Shown one piece after another: positions 25,937 to 35,572 of a stretch of 64,000 bases of DNA (within the stretch, counting starts at the first letter, position 1; every line of letters begins with the position of its first letter). Location of the stretch: NCBI RefSeq assembly GCF_000010325.1, contig NC_009662.1, positions 62,001-126,000 of the forward strand. Direction: 5' to 3'. Source of the DNA: Nitratiruptor sp. SB155-2. Lineage in GTDB: Bacteria; Campylobacterota; Campylobacteria; Campylobacterales; Nitratiruptoraceae. The notes below the pieces were generated by a model. The model ran no database searches and was not told the origin of the DNA. It was given only the letters and a program-made list of their open reading frames with translations. A program made the translations under genes and the position numbers.

Positions 25937-27159
25937 TGATTCACTGGCTCCATTCGGGGGAGCCTGTCTTCCAAAAGCTTTTCTGGTTCGCTAAAAGGTG
26001 CGAGACGCTCGATAAAGTCTAAAAGTGAAAAGATTGGAGTAGCATAGAAAAACTGCAGGTGGTGATCGTTTTGCCAAAGTCTATCGGCATAGAGAAGGAT
26101 TTGGTAGGGGATATCACCAAAGCCGTCTTTGTTTTGATCAAATCCTTGGTAGCGATCCCAGTAGTTTTTTTCGATGATATTGTTTGCTTTTTTGATTTTT
26201 GATAGATCCCTGACCACATCGTTTAAGTTACCGAGAAAGTCGTTGTTTGTAATGGTGTTGTTGCAAATGGCAGAATGAAAATGCAAAGCTGTGAAGTTAT
26301 TGGAAAATATATTGTGCTCAATATATCGACGCATACCAAGCTCGGCCGGAGATGAATCGATATAGATTCCCTGGGCACAGCCATAGACTCTGTTGTTTTT
26401 TACGAAAATATCTTTGCCGTGTGCAAGTAAAATACCAGTTCCCGTTGCAAGGCGTGTATCGAAAATTGTATTGTGATCGAATGTGATGCGCGAACCACCT
26501 TTGAGATAGATACCCGCATAGATATCATGGATGTTATTTGCTGAGGCTGTGAGATTATGATCCATCATAGCCAAAATACCGTATCTTGCATGTTCAATTT
26601 GATTATTTTTTACCAAGATATTTTTCGATCGATTGATGGAGAGATCTCTTCCTTGAAAAAAGCGGTTGTTCTGTATAAGGATATTTTTGCATCCCCACAA
26701 ACGAACAAAGTCTCCACGATTATCTACAACTTTTTCCAGGAAAGATGCAATGGCGTTGTTTTTGAAAATAAGATGATTGCTATAGTGTGCAACAATGCCA
26801 AAGAGTGCATTATCGATTGTGCAATCTTGTATAGATACATTACGGACATTTTCCATCGTTATTGCAGCATCCATTGTGTCCCGGCGTTTGCCACTTCCTT
26901 GAATATGAAGTCCGTTGATATGTACATCGGATGCTTTGATCGTAATGACACTACCTTTTTCAGCGCCTACAATCGTACAATTTTTGGCTTTGATAGTGAG
27001 TGGTTTATCGATTACAATAGTTTCATGGAAGGAGCCCCCAGCGAGATTGATAATGGAGCCAGGTTTTGCGTTATCGATTGTATTTTGCAAAATACCGCTA
27101 TGGCTATATATCAAAATGGTAAAAAAGATAAAGAGATATCGTACGACTATGCTATCCAT
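25933..27159 (-). CDS. nosD: NosD-like periplasmic copper-processing protein, orphan
   Basis: A 408-residue secreted protein with an N-terminal signal helix and a right-handed parallel beta-helix (PbH1/CASH repeats from about 40 to 330: HINGLHIQGSG, VSIQDCTIDNALFGI, NILIQNNRFFQGRDLSINRS and further turns). The C-terminal NYWDRYQGFDQNKDGFGDIPY motif is typical of NosD, needed for CuZ-site assembly of nitrous oxide reductase. No nosZ, nosF or nosY is in the window, so it could also be a general copper-pathway beta-helix protein. It stands between feoB and dedA. Confidence 0.82.
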   Translation of the reverse strand: MDSIVVRYLFIFFTILIYSHSGILQNTIDNAKPGSIINLAGGSFHETIVIDKPLTIKAKNCTIVGAEKGSVITIKASDVHINGLHIQGSGKRRDTMDAAITMENVRNVSIQDCTIDNALFGIVAHYSNHLIFKNNAIASFLEKVVDNRGDFVRLWGCKNILIQNNRFFQGRDLSINRSKNILVKNNQIEHARYGILAMMDHNLTASANNIHDIYAGIYLKGGSRITFDHNTIFDTRLATGTGILLAHGKDIFVKNNRVYGCAQGIYIDSSPAELGMRRYIEHNIFSNNFTALHFHSAICNNTITNNDFLGNLNDVVRDLSKIKKANNIIEKNYWDRYQGFDQNKDGFGDIPYQILLYADRLWQNDHHLQFFYATPIFSLLDFIERLAPFSEPEKLLEDRLPRMEPVNH

Positions 27160-27281
27160 ATATTTATCATAACGAAATTTTTGTGCTTTTCACTACGTAA
27201 CCATTTTGTAATCGGATTGTTTTGCACTATTTGTGATGCGTTATCTTTCAAATACACTTATGAGTCGAGCTTGGTAAGCTC

Positions 27282-27857
27282 TTAAACCTTCTCTTTTCTC
27301 AGCTCTTTGAAAACATAGATACTTGCCGTCAAAATAACAAATCCTAGTAAAAGCAAACTGAACCATATCTCCATGCTATGTGCTTTTTTCCCTTCTCCAA
27401 AAAGATATCCAATCAGTAGCATAAACCCTACCCAGATGAGGTTGGCTAAAAAAGTTAAAGGTATGAAGCTTGCAAGAGGCATATGAGAAATTCCGGCAGG
27501 GATGGAGATATATTGCCCGAGTCCTGGTGTAAGAGGCGCCAAAAAGACAGAGATCTTTCCATGATGCTTGAAAAAAAGAATCGTTTTTTGAATCATCTTT
27601 TTATGGCGATATTTTTGAACAAGCCATTTTGCAAGATGATAGTTCAGCAGTGCCCCACTCAAACTTCCAAGGGCCCCACTGAGGAGAAGTCCCCAGTAGT
27701 TCTTTGCGCCTATGGAAGCGAGATATCCGGAAGGAATAAGCAAAATTTCACTTGGTACGGGAATAAAAGTGCCCACCAAAAACATATAAAGATATACTCC
27801 AAAATATCCTGCTTGCTGGGCAAAATGTACAAGCAAAGAAGCGATTTGTTCAATCAT
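27282..27857 (-). CDS. DedA-family membrane protein
   Basis: A 191-residue inner-membrane protein of the DedA/SNARE-associated family: VGTFIPVPSEILLIPSGYLA and FLAPLTPGLGQYISIPAGISH carry the conserved acidic and Arg/Gly-Pro features, though the usual R in FxPxxR is replaced by TPG. DedA proteins are thought to flip lipid carriers such as undecaprenyl phosphate. It overlaps the YdcF-type gene by 8 bp and is the last gene of the purM unit. Confidence 0.85.
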   Translation of the reverse strand: MIEQIASLLVHFAQQAGYFGVYLYMFLVGTFIPVPSEILLIPSGYLASIGAKNYWGLLLSGALGSLSGALLNYHLAKWLVQKYRHKKMIQKTILFFKHHGKISVFLAPLTPGLGQYISIPAGISHMPLASFIPLTFLANLIWVGFMLLIGYLFGEGKKAHSMEIWFSLLLLGFVILTASIYVFKELRKEKV

Positions 27858-28551
27858 CGATATTCCTCAAAATCAGGCTCAGCAGTCCCACATATTCATG
27901 AATGGCAATATAGCTTTTTTTTAGGCCTTCCATAGATGGAAAAAGATCCCATACTTTTATATCATCTTTTGTTTGATAATCACATGAAACAGGCGTTATC
28001 GAAAATCCAAAATGTCTAAAAAGTTTGTATGCTCTTGGCATATGATAGGCTGAAGTTACGAGACAGATCGATTTTTGTGGAAGTTTTTGTGCTGTAAAAG
28101 CAGCATTTTGGTAGGTGTTGAGACTTTTGACTTCATACCGTATTGATAATTTCAAAGAAAAGGTTTTTTGTAAAGTATGGATTGTACGCTTTGCATACTC
28201 GGCTTCCAATCCTGTAAAAAGGAGGGGGAGACCCTTTTGTTGCGCAGTCAGTAAACCTGTCAAGATTCGCTCTGTAGAAGATGCAGATGTAGGAAAGAAC
28301 TTTCCACGATCATAGCCTCCTCCAAGAACGACAACATATTTTGGCTCTACATTGGAAGGCGCAAACTTCCAGTTTTCCAATGGAGCGAGGAGCCATCTGC
28401 CTGCAATATCGGTGGATAATAGATATAAAAGCAGGGCAAGCATAAATGCAACTTTTTTATAGTGCTTGAAACCAAGAAGAAAAAAGCCCCAGACAAAAAG
28501 TGCCGGGGGCAAAAGGGAATAAGTAAAAAGTTTGGATAGGATGTAGATCAA
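27850..28551 (-). CDS. YdcF/ElyC-type DUF218 membrane protein
   Basis: A 233-residue protein with two N-terminal membrane helices and a periplasmic DUF218 domain: VVVLGGGYDRG, then LLFTGLEAEYA and LVTSAYHMPRAYKLFRHFG. ElyC and SanA of this family act in envelope and peptidoglycan maintenance in E. coli. It overlaps purM by 4 bp and dedA by 8 bp, and with DedA suggests lipid-carrier recycling (inference). Confidence 0.82.
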   Translation of the reverse strand: MIYILSKLFTYSLLPPALFVWGFFLLGFKHYKKVAFMLALLLYLLSTDIAGRWLLAPLENWKFAPSNVEPKYVVVLGGGYDRGKFFPTSASSTERILTGLLTAQQKGLPLLFTGLEAEYAKRTIHTLQKTFSLKLSIRYEVKSLNTYQNAAFTAQKLPQKSICLVTSAYHMPRAYKLFRHFGFSITPVSCDYQTKDDIKVWDLFPSMEGLKKSYIAIHEYVGLLSLILRNIDD

Positions 28552-29540
28552 AGAAGTTCGACTCCCTTTGTACCTTCTTGAAGAGATCCAATGATGTAGC
28601 CATCACTTTGTGCTAAAACAGCATCTACATCTTTTGAATCAACTACCAAAATCATGCCAACACCCATATTGAATGTTTTGTACATCTCCTCTTCATCCAC
28701 ATATTGGGCAATAAAATCAAAAATAGGCAATCTCTTTATTTTTTGTTTTTCGATCACTGCTTTGAGATTGTTCGGTAACACTCTAGGTAGATTTTCTACG
28801 ATGCCCCCGCCTGTGATGTGCGCTAGAGCTTTAATATGGTTTTTGAGTTTTTTATAGGTTTGTACGTAGATTCTTGTAGGCTCCAGCAAAACCTCTTTGA
28901 GAGGCTTACCCTCAAACTCATCATCCAAACTTTTTCCTAGCTTTTCAAAGAAGAGTTTTCGTACCAGTGAGTAGCCATTGGAATGGATGCCAGAAGAGGG
29001 AAGGGCGATCAAAGGATCTCCCGCTTTCAGTTCCGGTCTGTTTTCAAGTTCACTTCTTTCAGCTATGCCCACTGCAAAACCAGCCAGATCAAAATCCCCC
29101 TCTTTATACATCCCTGGCATCTCGGCAGTCTCTCCTCCGATCAAAGCGCACTGGGCCTCTTCGCAGCCCTTTGCAATCCCTTTGATCACCTCTTTGGCTT
29201 CATCCACATCCAGTTTTGCCGTTGCGTAGTAATCGAGAAAGAAAAGGGGTTCGGCAAAACTGCAGATGAGGTCATTGACGCACATGGCTACCAGATCGAT
29301 ACCAACTGTATCGAACTTTTTTGCTTCAATGGCGAGTTTGAGCTTTGTACCCACGCCATCTGTGGCTCCGAACAGTACAGGCTCGCTGTATCCTTTTGGA
29401 AGGGCGAAACCTCCTGCAAATCCTCCTATGTTTCCCAGAACATTTTGATTGAAGGTGGCCTGGACAAAGGGCTTGATCTCTTCAACCAGTTTCGCTCCCG
29501 CATCGATATCGACACCGCTCTCTTTATAGCTGATACTCAT
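28548..29540 (-). CDS. purM: Phosphoribosylformylglycinamidine cyclo-ligase
   Basis: A 330-residue AIR synthetase. Recognisable family motifs include YKESGVDIDAGAKLVEEI, FGATDGVGTKLKLA, GIDLVAMCVNDL, ALIGGETAEMPGMY and LPSSGIHSNGYSLVR. It closes the imidazole ring of AIR in purine synthesis. A 79-residue small membrane gene ends 4 bp inside its start and the YdcF-type gene follows with a 4-bp overlap. Together with purT at 57799-58965 this shows de novo purine synthesis. Confidence 0.95.
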   Translation of the reverse strand: MSISYKESGVDIDAGAKLVEEIKPFVQATFNQNVLGNIGGFAGGFALPKGYSEPVLFGATDGVGTKLKLAIEAKKFDTVGIDLVAMCVNDLICSFAEPLFFLDYYATAKLDVDEAKEVIKGIAKGCEEAQCALIGGETAEMPGMYKEGDFDLAGFAVGIAERSELENRPELKAGDPLIALPSSGIHSNGYSLVRKLFFEKLGKSLDDEFEGKPLKEVLLEPTRIYVQTYKKLKNHIKALAHITGGGIVENLPRVLPNNLKAVIEKQKIKRLPIFDFIAQYVDEEEMYKTFNMGVGMILVVDSKDVDAVLAQSDGYIIGSLQEGTKGVELL

Positions 29541-29761
29541 TTTTCATCCCAGTTGCATTTGCCAAAGATTTTATTGAAAAACCACAGACTTGGACAAAAA
29601 TTTGTAAAGGCAAAAATCAAAAGCATGATGATCACAAAAGTCTGGATAATGACTGCTATTTTAAACATCAAAGCGTTTCCCTGTACTCCCATAGCAAAAA
29701 GATACATGGTAAATCCAAGTACGATGGCCATCAGGATTCGTTGCATTTTATCGCCGCACAT
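29537..29761 (-). CDS. Small membrane protein, DUF-type, unknown
   Basis: A 74-residue protein with two membrane helices and a conserved-looking ending CPSLWFFNKIFGKCNW, resembling short two-helix proteins common in Campylobacterota. The ATG at 29761 is chosen: a strong AAGGGGGAG ribosome site precedes it, whereas the in-frame TTG at 29776 would lie on top of that site. A TATAAT box on the minus strand lies just upstream. It leads the purM unit. Confidence 0.6.
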   Translation of the reverse strand: MCGDKMQRILMAIVLGFTMYLFAMGVQGNALMFKIAVIIQTFVIIMLLIFAFTNFCPSLWFFNKIFGKCNWDEK

Positions 29762-29791
29762 ATTCTCCCCCTTCAAAATTTTTAATATAAA

Positions 29792-29825
29792 TTATAACAT
29801 TTAACAGGTGAAGTTTTTGTATAAT
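29792..29825. promoter_or_regulatory. Back-to-back -10 boxes between the small membrane gene and speE
   Basis: ATTATA near 29792-29797 reads TATAAT on the minus strand, toward the small membrane gene and purM; TATAAT at 29820-29825 reads rightward, about 50 bases before speE. Neither has a clear -35 box, as is usual for this phylum. Confidence 0.5.
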
Positions 29826-29875
29826 TTAGCAATTTTTGTTAAAATCAGACAAATTTTATCTGAAATGGAGCATCT

Positions 29876-30715
29876 ATGTGGTTCGAAGAGGTTCATAACG
29901 ATTTTTTTAAACAGGGCGTAAAAGTAGAATCGAAAATCTATGAGACAAAGAGTAAATATCAGACTATCGAGGTGTATGAGAGTAAAGAGTTTGGCAAGAT
30001 TTTGGTAATAGACGGGCATGGGATGCTCTGTGAAAAAGATGAGTTTATCTACCATGAGATGATGGCGCATGTACCGGCGTGTACCCATAAAGAGCCAAAA
30101 AGAGCGTTGGTAATCGGTGGTGGTGATGGAGGTGTGGCGAAAGAGCTGCTCAGACACCCTGAACTCCAAGTAGACTTGGTAGAGATCGATGAAGAAGTAG
30201 TCAATGTTTGCAAGGAGTATTTTCCAAATATAGGCGATTGGGACAATCCAAGACTCAATCTCCTGATAGAAGATGGGATCGAGTATATTAAAAATGTACC
30301 GGCAGATACATATGATTTGATTTTGGTGGATTCCACCGATCCTGAAGGACCGGCTGAAGGGCTTTTTAATAGAACCTTTTATGCTCATGTTTTTAAAGCG
30401 TTGAAAGAGGATGGTATCGTCGTGGCCCAAGGAGAGAGTTGGTGGATCGATATGCCGCTGCATAAAGAGATTATGGGTGTGATTGGAGAGTTCTTCAAGA
30501 TCGTCATGCCCTATCGGTTTGAGATGTATATGTATCCAGGATGCAACTGGAATTTTATTCTGGGAAGCAAACTCTACCATCCAACAGCGGATATGATATT
30601 GCAGCGAGCAGACTTGATTGAAGGACTCAAATATTACAACTCAGATATCCATAAAGCCTCTTTTGTCCTTCCAAATTACGTAAAACAAGAACTTGGAGAT
30701 CTGTATAAGTGGTAG
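29876..30715 (+). CDS. speE: Polyamine aminopropyltransferase (spermidine synthase)
   Basis: A 279-residue SpeE: WFEEVHNDFFKQG at the N-terminus, the nucleotide-binding motif VIGGGDGGVAKELLRH (about 78-93) and the catalytic segment LVDSTDPEGPAEGLF with its key Asp (about 150). It transfers an aminopropyl group from decarboxylated SAM to a diamine. The unusual DPEGPAEGLF flank is the family norm. The stop overlaps the coaE start by 7 bp. Confidence 0.93.
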   Translation: MWFEEVHNDFFKQGVKVESKIYETKSKYQTIEVYESKEFGKILVIDGHGMLCEKDEFIYHEMMAHVPACTHKEPKRALVIGGGDGGVAKELLRHPELQVDLVEIDEEVVNVCKEYFPNIGDWDNPRLNLLIEDGIEYIKNVPADTYDLILVDSTDPEGPAEGLFNRTFYAHVFKALKEDGIVVAQGESWWIDMPLHKEIMGVIGEFFKIVMPYRFEMYMYPGCNWNFILGSKLYHPTADMILQRADLIEGLKYYNSDIHKASFVLPNYVKQELGDLYKW

Positions 30716-31314
30716 ACCCTTTTCAACACGCAATCGCTCTTACCGGTGGTATCGCTACTGGCAAGAGTACTGTTTGTAATCTTTTAAAACTGCATGGTTT
30801 TCATATCATTGATGCCGATGAGGTGGCACATCAAGTTTTGGATGCCTCCTGGGAGGCAATAGCGAAAATGTTTGGCAAAGAGTTTGTCCAGAATGGAAAA
30901 GTGGATCGAAAAGCTCTAGGGAAAGTGGTATTTCATGATAGTGCCAAAAGAAAAGCTTTAGAGCATCTGTTGCACCCAAAGATCAAACAAAAAATTACGG
31001 AGCTTGCCAAAAAAGAGGAGCGATTTAAAGTTCCTTATATTATCGACATCCCTCTCTTTTTTGAGACAAAAAATTACGACATATCGCCAGTGGTAGTGGT
31101 TTATGCGCCAAAAGAGCAGCAGATCCAACGGTTGATGAAACGAGAAAGACTCCCATCGGAAGAGGCGAAAAGAAGAGTCGCTTTACAGATGGATATTGAA
31201 GAGAAAAAGCGACTAGCCGATTTCGTTATCGACAACTCCAAGGATCTGAAACATCTACAAAAAGAGGTGGAGAAGTTTGTCGAGCTCATAAAGGACAGGT
31301 ATGCAGTTAGTTAA
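30709..31314 (+). CDS. coaE: Dephospho-CoA kinase
   Basis: A 201-residue P-loop kinase: GGIATGKSTVCNLL is the P-loop (13-26) and HIIDADEVAHQVL the following substrate motif. It phosphorylates dephospho-CoA in the last step of CoA synthesis. Translation starts with GTG at 30709, inside the end of speE. It overlaps dapF by 14 bp. Confidence 0.93.
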   Translation: MVDPFQHAIALTGGIATGKSTVCNLLKLHGFHIIDADEVAHQVLDASWEAIAKMFGKEFVQNGKVDRKALGKVVFHDSAKRKALEHLLHPKIKQKITELAKKEERFKVPYIIDIPLFFETKNYDISPVVVVYAPKEQQIQRLMKRERLPSEEAKRRVALQMDIEEKKRLADFVIDNSKDLKHLQKEVEKFVELIKDRYAVS

Positions 31315-32053
31315 ATATAGCGCTAGTGGCAACGACTTTGTCATCTATCACACATTTGTAAAAAAAGATAGAAGTGAACTTGCAAAACTGCTTTGCCATA
31401 GACACGAAGGAATAGGAGCGGATGGTCTGATCGTCCTTTTGCCCCATAGCAGGTACGATTTTGAGTGGCAGTTTTACAATGCCGATGGGAGTGAAGCCGA
31501 AATGTGCGGCAATGGAAGCAGAGCGGCAGCTCACTATGCTTACTCATATGGTCTGGCTTCGAAACAGATGCGTTTTTTGACACTGGCCGGTGTGATTGAA
31601 GCAAGTGTGGAGGCGGATGTAGTAGAGTCCCAGCTCACAAAACCAAAAATTTTGGATCGCAAGATTGAAGAAAACGGAAAGCGATGGTGGCTTATCGATA
31701 CAGGGGTGCCTCACCTTGTCACATTTGTGGAAGATTTGAATCAGTTTGATAAAAATGAGTCAAAAAGACTCAGAAATAAATACAATGCTAATGTAAATTA
31801 TGGTATAATCCGGGATTTGGAAAATGTAGGGGTCCGCACCTATGAGCGGGGTGTGGAAGATGAGACCCTTGCATGTGGGACCGGAATGGCTGCAACCTTT
31901 TTACGAGCTTTTGAAGAAGGGGTTGTAAACCCTACGGTTACGGTGGTTCCAAAAAGTGGAGAAGAATTACAGCTTCGATACGAAAATGAAAAGCTCTTCT
32001 TCAAGGGAAGAGTGAAAAAAGTGTTTGAAACCTTTAAGGAGGGTATTTGGTAA
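31301..32053 (+). CDS. dapF: Diaminopimelate epimerase
   Basis: A 250-residue DapF with the two catalytic cysteines in AEMCGNGSR (about residue 69) and ACGTGMAATF (about residue 190). It converts LL- to meso-diaminopimelate for peptidoglycan and lysine. Typical lengths are 250-280. The start is ATG at 31301 within the coaE end, and the next gene overlaps by 7 bp. Confidence 0.94.
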   Translation: MQLVKYSASGNDFVIYHTFVKKDRSELAKLLCHRHEGIGADGLIVLLPHSRYDFEWQFYNADGSEAEMCGNGSRAAAHYAYSYGLASKQMRFLTLAGVIEASVEADVVESQLTKPKILDRKIEENGKRWWLIDTGVPHLVTFVEDLNQFDKNESKRLRNKYNANVNYGIIRDLENVGVRTYERGVEDETLACGTGMAATFLRAFEEGVVNPTVTVVPKSGEELQLRYENEKLFFKGRVKKVFETFKEGIW

Positions 32054-32772
32054 GAAGAGTATTCGTAGTACTTGCATTTTTGGCAACATTCGCGGTAGCG
32101 GGTCTGCCACAGTGGTACTACTCGATCAAAGATACAAAAATTCAAAAAGAGGAGTTTTTTCATATTTTAAAGCCTCTTGTGGAGAAAGAGAACCAGAAAG
32201 TTCTTATGGAAAGAGCCTTTATCATAGCCTATTTTCAATATAAGAAGCGACATAAAGAGATATCTTTGCCACTCAAAGAAAAATTTGAGGCAATTGTGAA
32301 AAAATATCGCATCAAAAACAGAGAAAATATGGAAGAGTTCTTGCAAAAGATAGATGCGATTCCAGTTTCATTAGTGTTGGCCCAAGCTGCATTGGAAAGT
32401 GGCTGGGGGAAAAGTCGGTTTGCCAAAGAAGCCAATAACCTTTTTGGAGAGTGGACTTATGGGAAAAAGGGGCTTGTTCCAAAAAACAGAAAGCCCGGTC
32501 AAAAACATAAGATACGAATTTTCAATTCTATTCAAGACTCCATTGCCTCGTATATGCTTAATCTCAACAGGCATGCGGCTTACAAAGAGTTTCGAATGGC
32601 TAGATACTTGGCAAGAAAGTCTGGAAAACAGTTTTCAGGACTGCAGGCAGCTATGACAATGGAACACTACTCTGGGATAGGTGAGAGATACAACTATCTT
32701 GTTCGATCCATCATTAAAAAACACGCTTTACACCGACTGGAAGAGAGAGCCACTTACGTCACGGCTCTCTAA
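32047..32772 (+). CDS. Bax-like/FlgJ-type glucosaminidase, secreted
   Basis: A 241-residue secreted protein. After a signal peptide (VRRVFVVLAFLATFAVAG) the catalytic region shows LVLAQAALESGWGKSRFAKEANNLFGEW (catalytic Glu in LESGWG), then YMLNLNRHAAYKEFR, the Bax/FlgJ glucosaminidase pattern. It likely cleaves peptidoglycan in the periplasm. The start is TTG at 32047, read 7 bp inside dapF. Confidence 0.8.
   Translation: MVRRVFVVLAFLATFAVAGLPQWYYSIKDTKIQKEEFFHILKPLVEKENQKVLMERAFIIAYFQYKKRHKEISLPLKEKFEAIVKKYRIKNRENMEEFLQKIDAIPVSLVLAQAALESGWGKSRFAKEANNLFGEWTYGKKGLVPKNRKPGQKHKIRIFNSIQDSIASYMLNLNRHAAYKEFRMARYLARKSGKQFSGLQAAMTMEHYSGIGERYNYLVRSIIKKHALHRLEERATYVTAL
32744..32770. terminator. Hairpin between convergent bax-like and prfA genes
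   Basis: AGAGAGCC at 32744-32751 and GGCTCTCT at 32763-32770 form a perfect 8-bp stem with an 11-base loop at the very end of the glucosaminidase gene, ahead of the convergent prfA stop. No strong T tract. Confidence 0.5.
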
Positions 32773-32780
32773 TCTTCTTT

Positions 32781-33845
32781 CTACAGACCCGCTTCTTGTA
32801 TTTTTTGTGCTTGATAATGGGCAATAAGAGGCTCAATGATTTGATCAAGATCTCCTTGCATGACTTCTTCAAGCTTGTATAGTGTCAGTCCGATTCTGTG
32901 GTCTGTGACCCTGTTTTGAGGAAAGTTGTATGTTCGGATCCGTTCGCTTCTATCACCACTCCCAACCTGCTCTTTTCTATCTTTTGCTAAAGCTTCTTGC
33001 TGTTCGCGCATTCTTTTTTCAAAGATTCGAGCTTTCAAGATTTTAAGAGCTTTCTCTTTGTTTTTGTGTTGGCTCTTTTCATCCTGCATTGCAACAACAA
33101 TACCTGTAGGAATATGGGTGATACGAACGGCACTATCAGTTGTGTTTACAGACTGTCCACCGTGTCCGCTGGAGCGGTAGACGTCGATTTTGAGATCGTT
33201 GGGGTTGATTTCTACATCCACATCATCCACTTCTGGCATGATGGCTACGGTAACGGCGGAGGTATGAATACGTCCTTGTGATTCTGTTTCCGGAACTCTT
33301 TGGACTCTGTGAGTTCCTGCTTCATATTTGAGCCTACTGTAGACCCCTTGTCCCTTTATTTTTGCAATGATCTCTTTGTAGCCACCAGAGTCACTCTCGC
33401 TGGAACTTACAATTTCTACTCTCCAGCCCTTTTTTTCTGCATAGCGTGCATAGGCTTTAAAAAGATCGGATGCAAAGAGTGCAGCTTCTTCTCCTCCGGT
33501 TCCAGCTCTAATTTCTAGGTAGATATCTTTTTCATCGTTGGGGTCTTTTGAGATCAAAAGAACTTTAATCTCTTCTTCGAGTTGCTCTTTTTTCGGTTCA
33601 AGTTCTTTAAGCTCCTCTTTGGCAAGCTCTCCAAGCTCTTCATCTTCTATCAATGATCTGTTTTCTTCTATTGCTTCAAGAATATTCATATACTCTTTGG
33701 CTTTTTCCACAATAGGTTCTATTTCGGACTGCTCTTTCGATAGAGCCGTCATCTTTTTGATATCTTGTGTGATTTCAGGAGAGCTTAGAAGTTCGTTGAT
33801 CTCATTGTAGCGCTGTATAAAGGGGTGGAGTTTCTCTTTCAGCAT
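32781..33845 (-). CDS. prfA: Peptide chain release factor 1
   Basis: A 354-residue RF1 with the GGQ motif ([17 protein letters not shown], about residue 230) and the PxT-type stop-recognition region ([17 protein letters not shown]). It terminates translation at UAA and UAG. Start ATG at 33845. It is transcribed downstream of rpsT, 12 bases from its stop. Confidence 0.95.
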   Translation of the reverse strand: MLKEKLHPFIQRYNEINELLSSPEITQDIKKMTALSKEQSEIEPIVEKAKEYMNILEAIEENRSLIEDEELGELAKEELKELEPKKEQLEEEIKVLLISKDPNDEKDIYLEIRAGTGGEEAALFASDLFKAYARYAEKKGWRVEIVSSSESDSGGYKEIIAKIKGQGVYSRLKYEAGTHRVQRVPETESQGRIHTSAVTVAIMPEVDDVDVEINPNDLKIDVYRSSGHGGQSVNTTDSAVRITHIPTGIVVAMQDEKSQHKNKEKALKILKARIFEKRMREQQEALAKDRKEQVGSGDRSERIRTYNFPQNRVTDHRIGLTLYKLEEVMQGDLDQIIEPLIAHYQAQKIQEAGL

Positions 33846-33857
33846 GGCAAGGGGGCG

Positions 33858-34130
33858 TTACGCCGCCTCGTTCATGGAGTTGACGAGTTTGTGAAGCTTG
33901 GATACTTTGCGAGCTGCGTTGTTTTTCTTGATGATACCCTTGCTTACATATTCATGGATTCGTTTGTTTGCTACTTTTAATGCTTCGATTGCAGCTGCTT
34001 TGTTACCACTTGCTACCGCTTCTTTTACATCTTTGATGATGTTTTTCATTCGTGTGCGGTAGAATCTATTTCGTTCTGTTCTCTTTTTTGTTTGGCGAAC
34101 TCGTTTGAGTGCGGATTTATGATTTGCCAT
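33858..34130 (-). CDS. rpsT: 30S ribosomal protein S20
   Basis: A 90-residue basic protein with the S20 pattern: [21 protein letters not shown] at the start and [17 protein letters not shown] at the end. It binds 16S rRNA. It is divergent from glmM and followed by prfA in one unit. Confidence 0.95.
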   Translation of the reverse strand: MANHKSALKRVRQTKKRTERNRFYRTRMKNIIKDVKEAVASGNKAAAIEALKVANKRIHEYVSKGIIKKNNAARKVSKLHKLVNSMNEAA

Positions 34131-34234
34131 CGCTCTTCAATCCTTTTTTAAAGTATTTTAGGTTAGAATATTACCCCAATTAATATTAAATTTTCTTTAA
34201 ATTTAGATACTTTTAAGCTTTTATGGAGAGTGCA

Positions 34235-35572
34235 ATGGAACTTTTTGGAACGGATGGAGTTCGGGGAAAAGCGGGAAAACTTCTAAGTGCCCAACTTAGC
34301 ATGAGACTGGCAATGGCAGCTGGTATCTATTTTCGAAAAAATAGTAGAACAAATAAGATTGTTGTAGGCAAAGACACAAGGCGAAGTGGATATATGATAG
34401 AAAACGCACTGGTTAGCGGTTTAACCGCCGTTGGGTACAATGTAATTCAAGTTGGGCCTATGCCCACACCTGCCATCGCCTTTTTGACTGAAGATTTGCG
34501 ATGCGATGCGGGAATTATGATCAGTGCTTCGCATAATCCCTACTATGATAACGGTATCAAGTTTTTTAACCATCAGGGGGACAAACTTCAGCCAGAAGAT
34601 GAAAAAGCGATTGAAGCTATTTTTTTTGATGAACAAACGATAGAAGAAAATCAAAAAACCGATCAGGATATCGGTTCATCCAAGCGGATCGATGATGTGA
34701 TTGGACGATACATCGTCCATCTCAAAAACTCTTTTCCCAAAGACTTGACACTCAATGGACTTCGTGTAGTCATCGATACGGCCAATGGTGCGGCCTATAA
34801 AGTGGCTCCAACAGTATTTAGTGAACTTGGCGCAGAAGTATTCGTGATCAACGATGAGCCAAACGGTTTCAATATCAACGAAAAGTGTGGCGCTATGTAT
34901 CCTGGGGAGCTTGCCAAAAAGGTGAGAGAATATAGAGCCGATATCGGATTTGCACTGGATGGGGATGCAGATCGTCTGGTAGTTGTGGATGAAAAGGGAA
35001 AAATTGTTCCAGGAGATCTTGTCATCGGTGCTCTGGCAACCTATTTGAAGCAAGAGGGAATGCTTCAAGCCGATGCGATTGTTGCCACTGTCATGAGCAA
35101 CAAAGCTCTCGAAGACTATCTTGCGACTCTGGGAATCGAGCTTGTTCGAAGCAATGTAGGGGATAAATATGTCCTTGACGAGATGAAAAAAAGAGGGATC
35201 AATTTCGGAGGAGAATCGAGCGGTCATATCATTTTCGGAGACTATTCAAAAACAGGTGATGGTATCGTGACGGCTCTGCAGATTACAGCTTATATGCTTC
35301 GAAGTCAAAAGGGGGCAAGTGAAATTCTTTATCCATTTTCTCTGTATCCAAGCAAAATGGAAAATGTGACTGTGAAAGAGAAAAAACCCCTTGAAACGAT
35401 AGAGGAGTTTCCAGAACTTCAAAAGAGGATTGAAAAGAGCGGTATTCGCTCTTTGATCCGATATTCTGGTACAGAAAACAAATTGCGCATACTCCTTGAA
35501 GGCAAAGATCAAAAAAAGCTTGAAAAACTAATGGAAGAGTTGATCCAATTTTTCAAAGAGCGACTCAGTTGA
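34235..35572 (+). CDS. glmM: Phosphoglucosamine mutase
   Basis: A 445-residue alpha-phosphohexomutase. The active-site serine lies in [19 protein letters not shown], the metal loop is [10 protein letters not shown], the sugar loop [12 protein letters not shown] and the phosphate loop [11 protein letters not shown]. GlmM isomerises glucosamine-6-phosphate to glucosamine-1-phosphate for UDP-GlcNAc. The ATG at 34235 is preferred to the in-frame ATG at 34223, because GGAG (34225-34228) would be its ribosome site. It overlaps lspA by 1 bp (TGATG). Confidence 0.95.
   Translation: MELFGTDGVRGKAGKLLSAQLSMRLAMAAGIYFRKNSRTNKIVVGKDTRRSGYMIENALVSGLTAVGYNVIQVGPMPTPAIAFLTEDLRCDAGIMISASHNPYYDNGIKFFNHQGDKLQPEDEKAIEAIFFDEQTIEENQKTDQDIGSSKRIDDVIGRYIVHLKNSFPKDLTLNGLRVVIDTANGAAYKVAPTVFSELGAEVFVINDEPNGFNINEKCGAMYPGELAKKVREYRADIGFALDGDADRLVVVDEKGKIVPGDLVIGALATYLKQEGMLQADAIVATVMSNKALEDYLATLGIELVRSNVGDKYVLDEMKKRGINFGGESSGHIIFGDYSKTGDGIVTALQITAYMLRSQKGASEILYPFSLYPSKMENVTVKEKKPLETIEEFPELQKRIEKSGIRSLIRYSGTENKLRILLEGKDQKKLEKLMEELIQFFKERLS

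Noticed and set aside
26557-27285. 242-codon plus-strand frame
   Set aside because: Antisense to nosD; composition reflects the opposite strand of beta-helix repeats.
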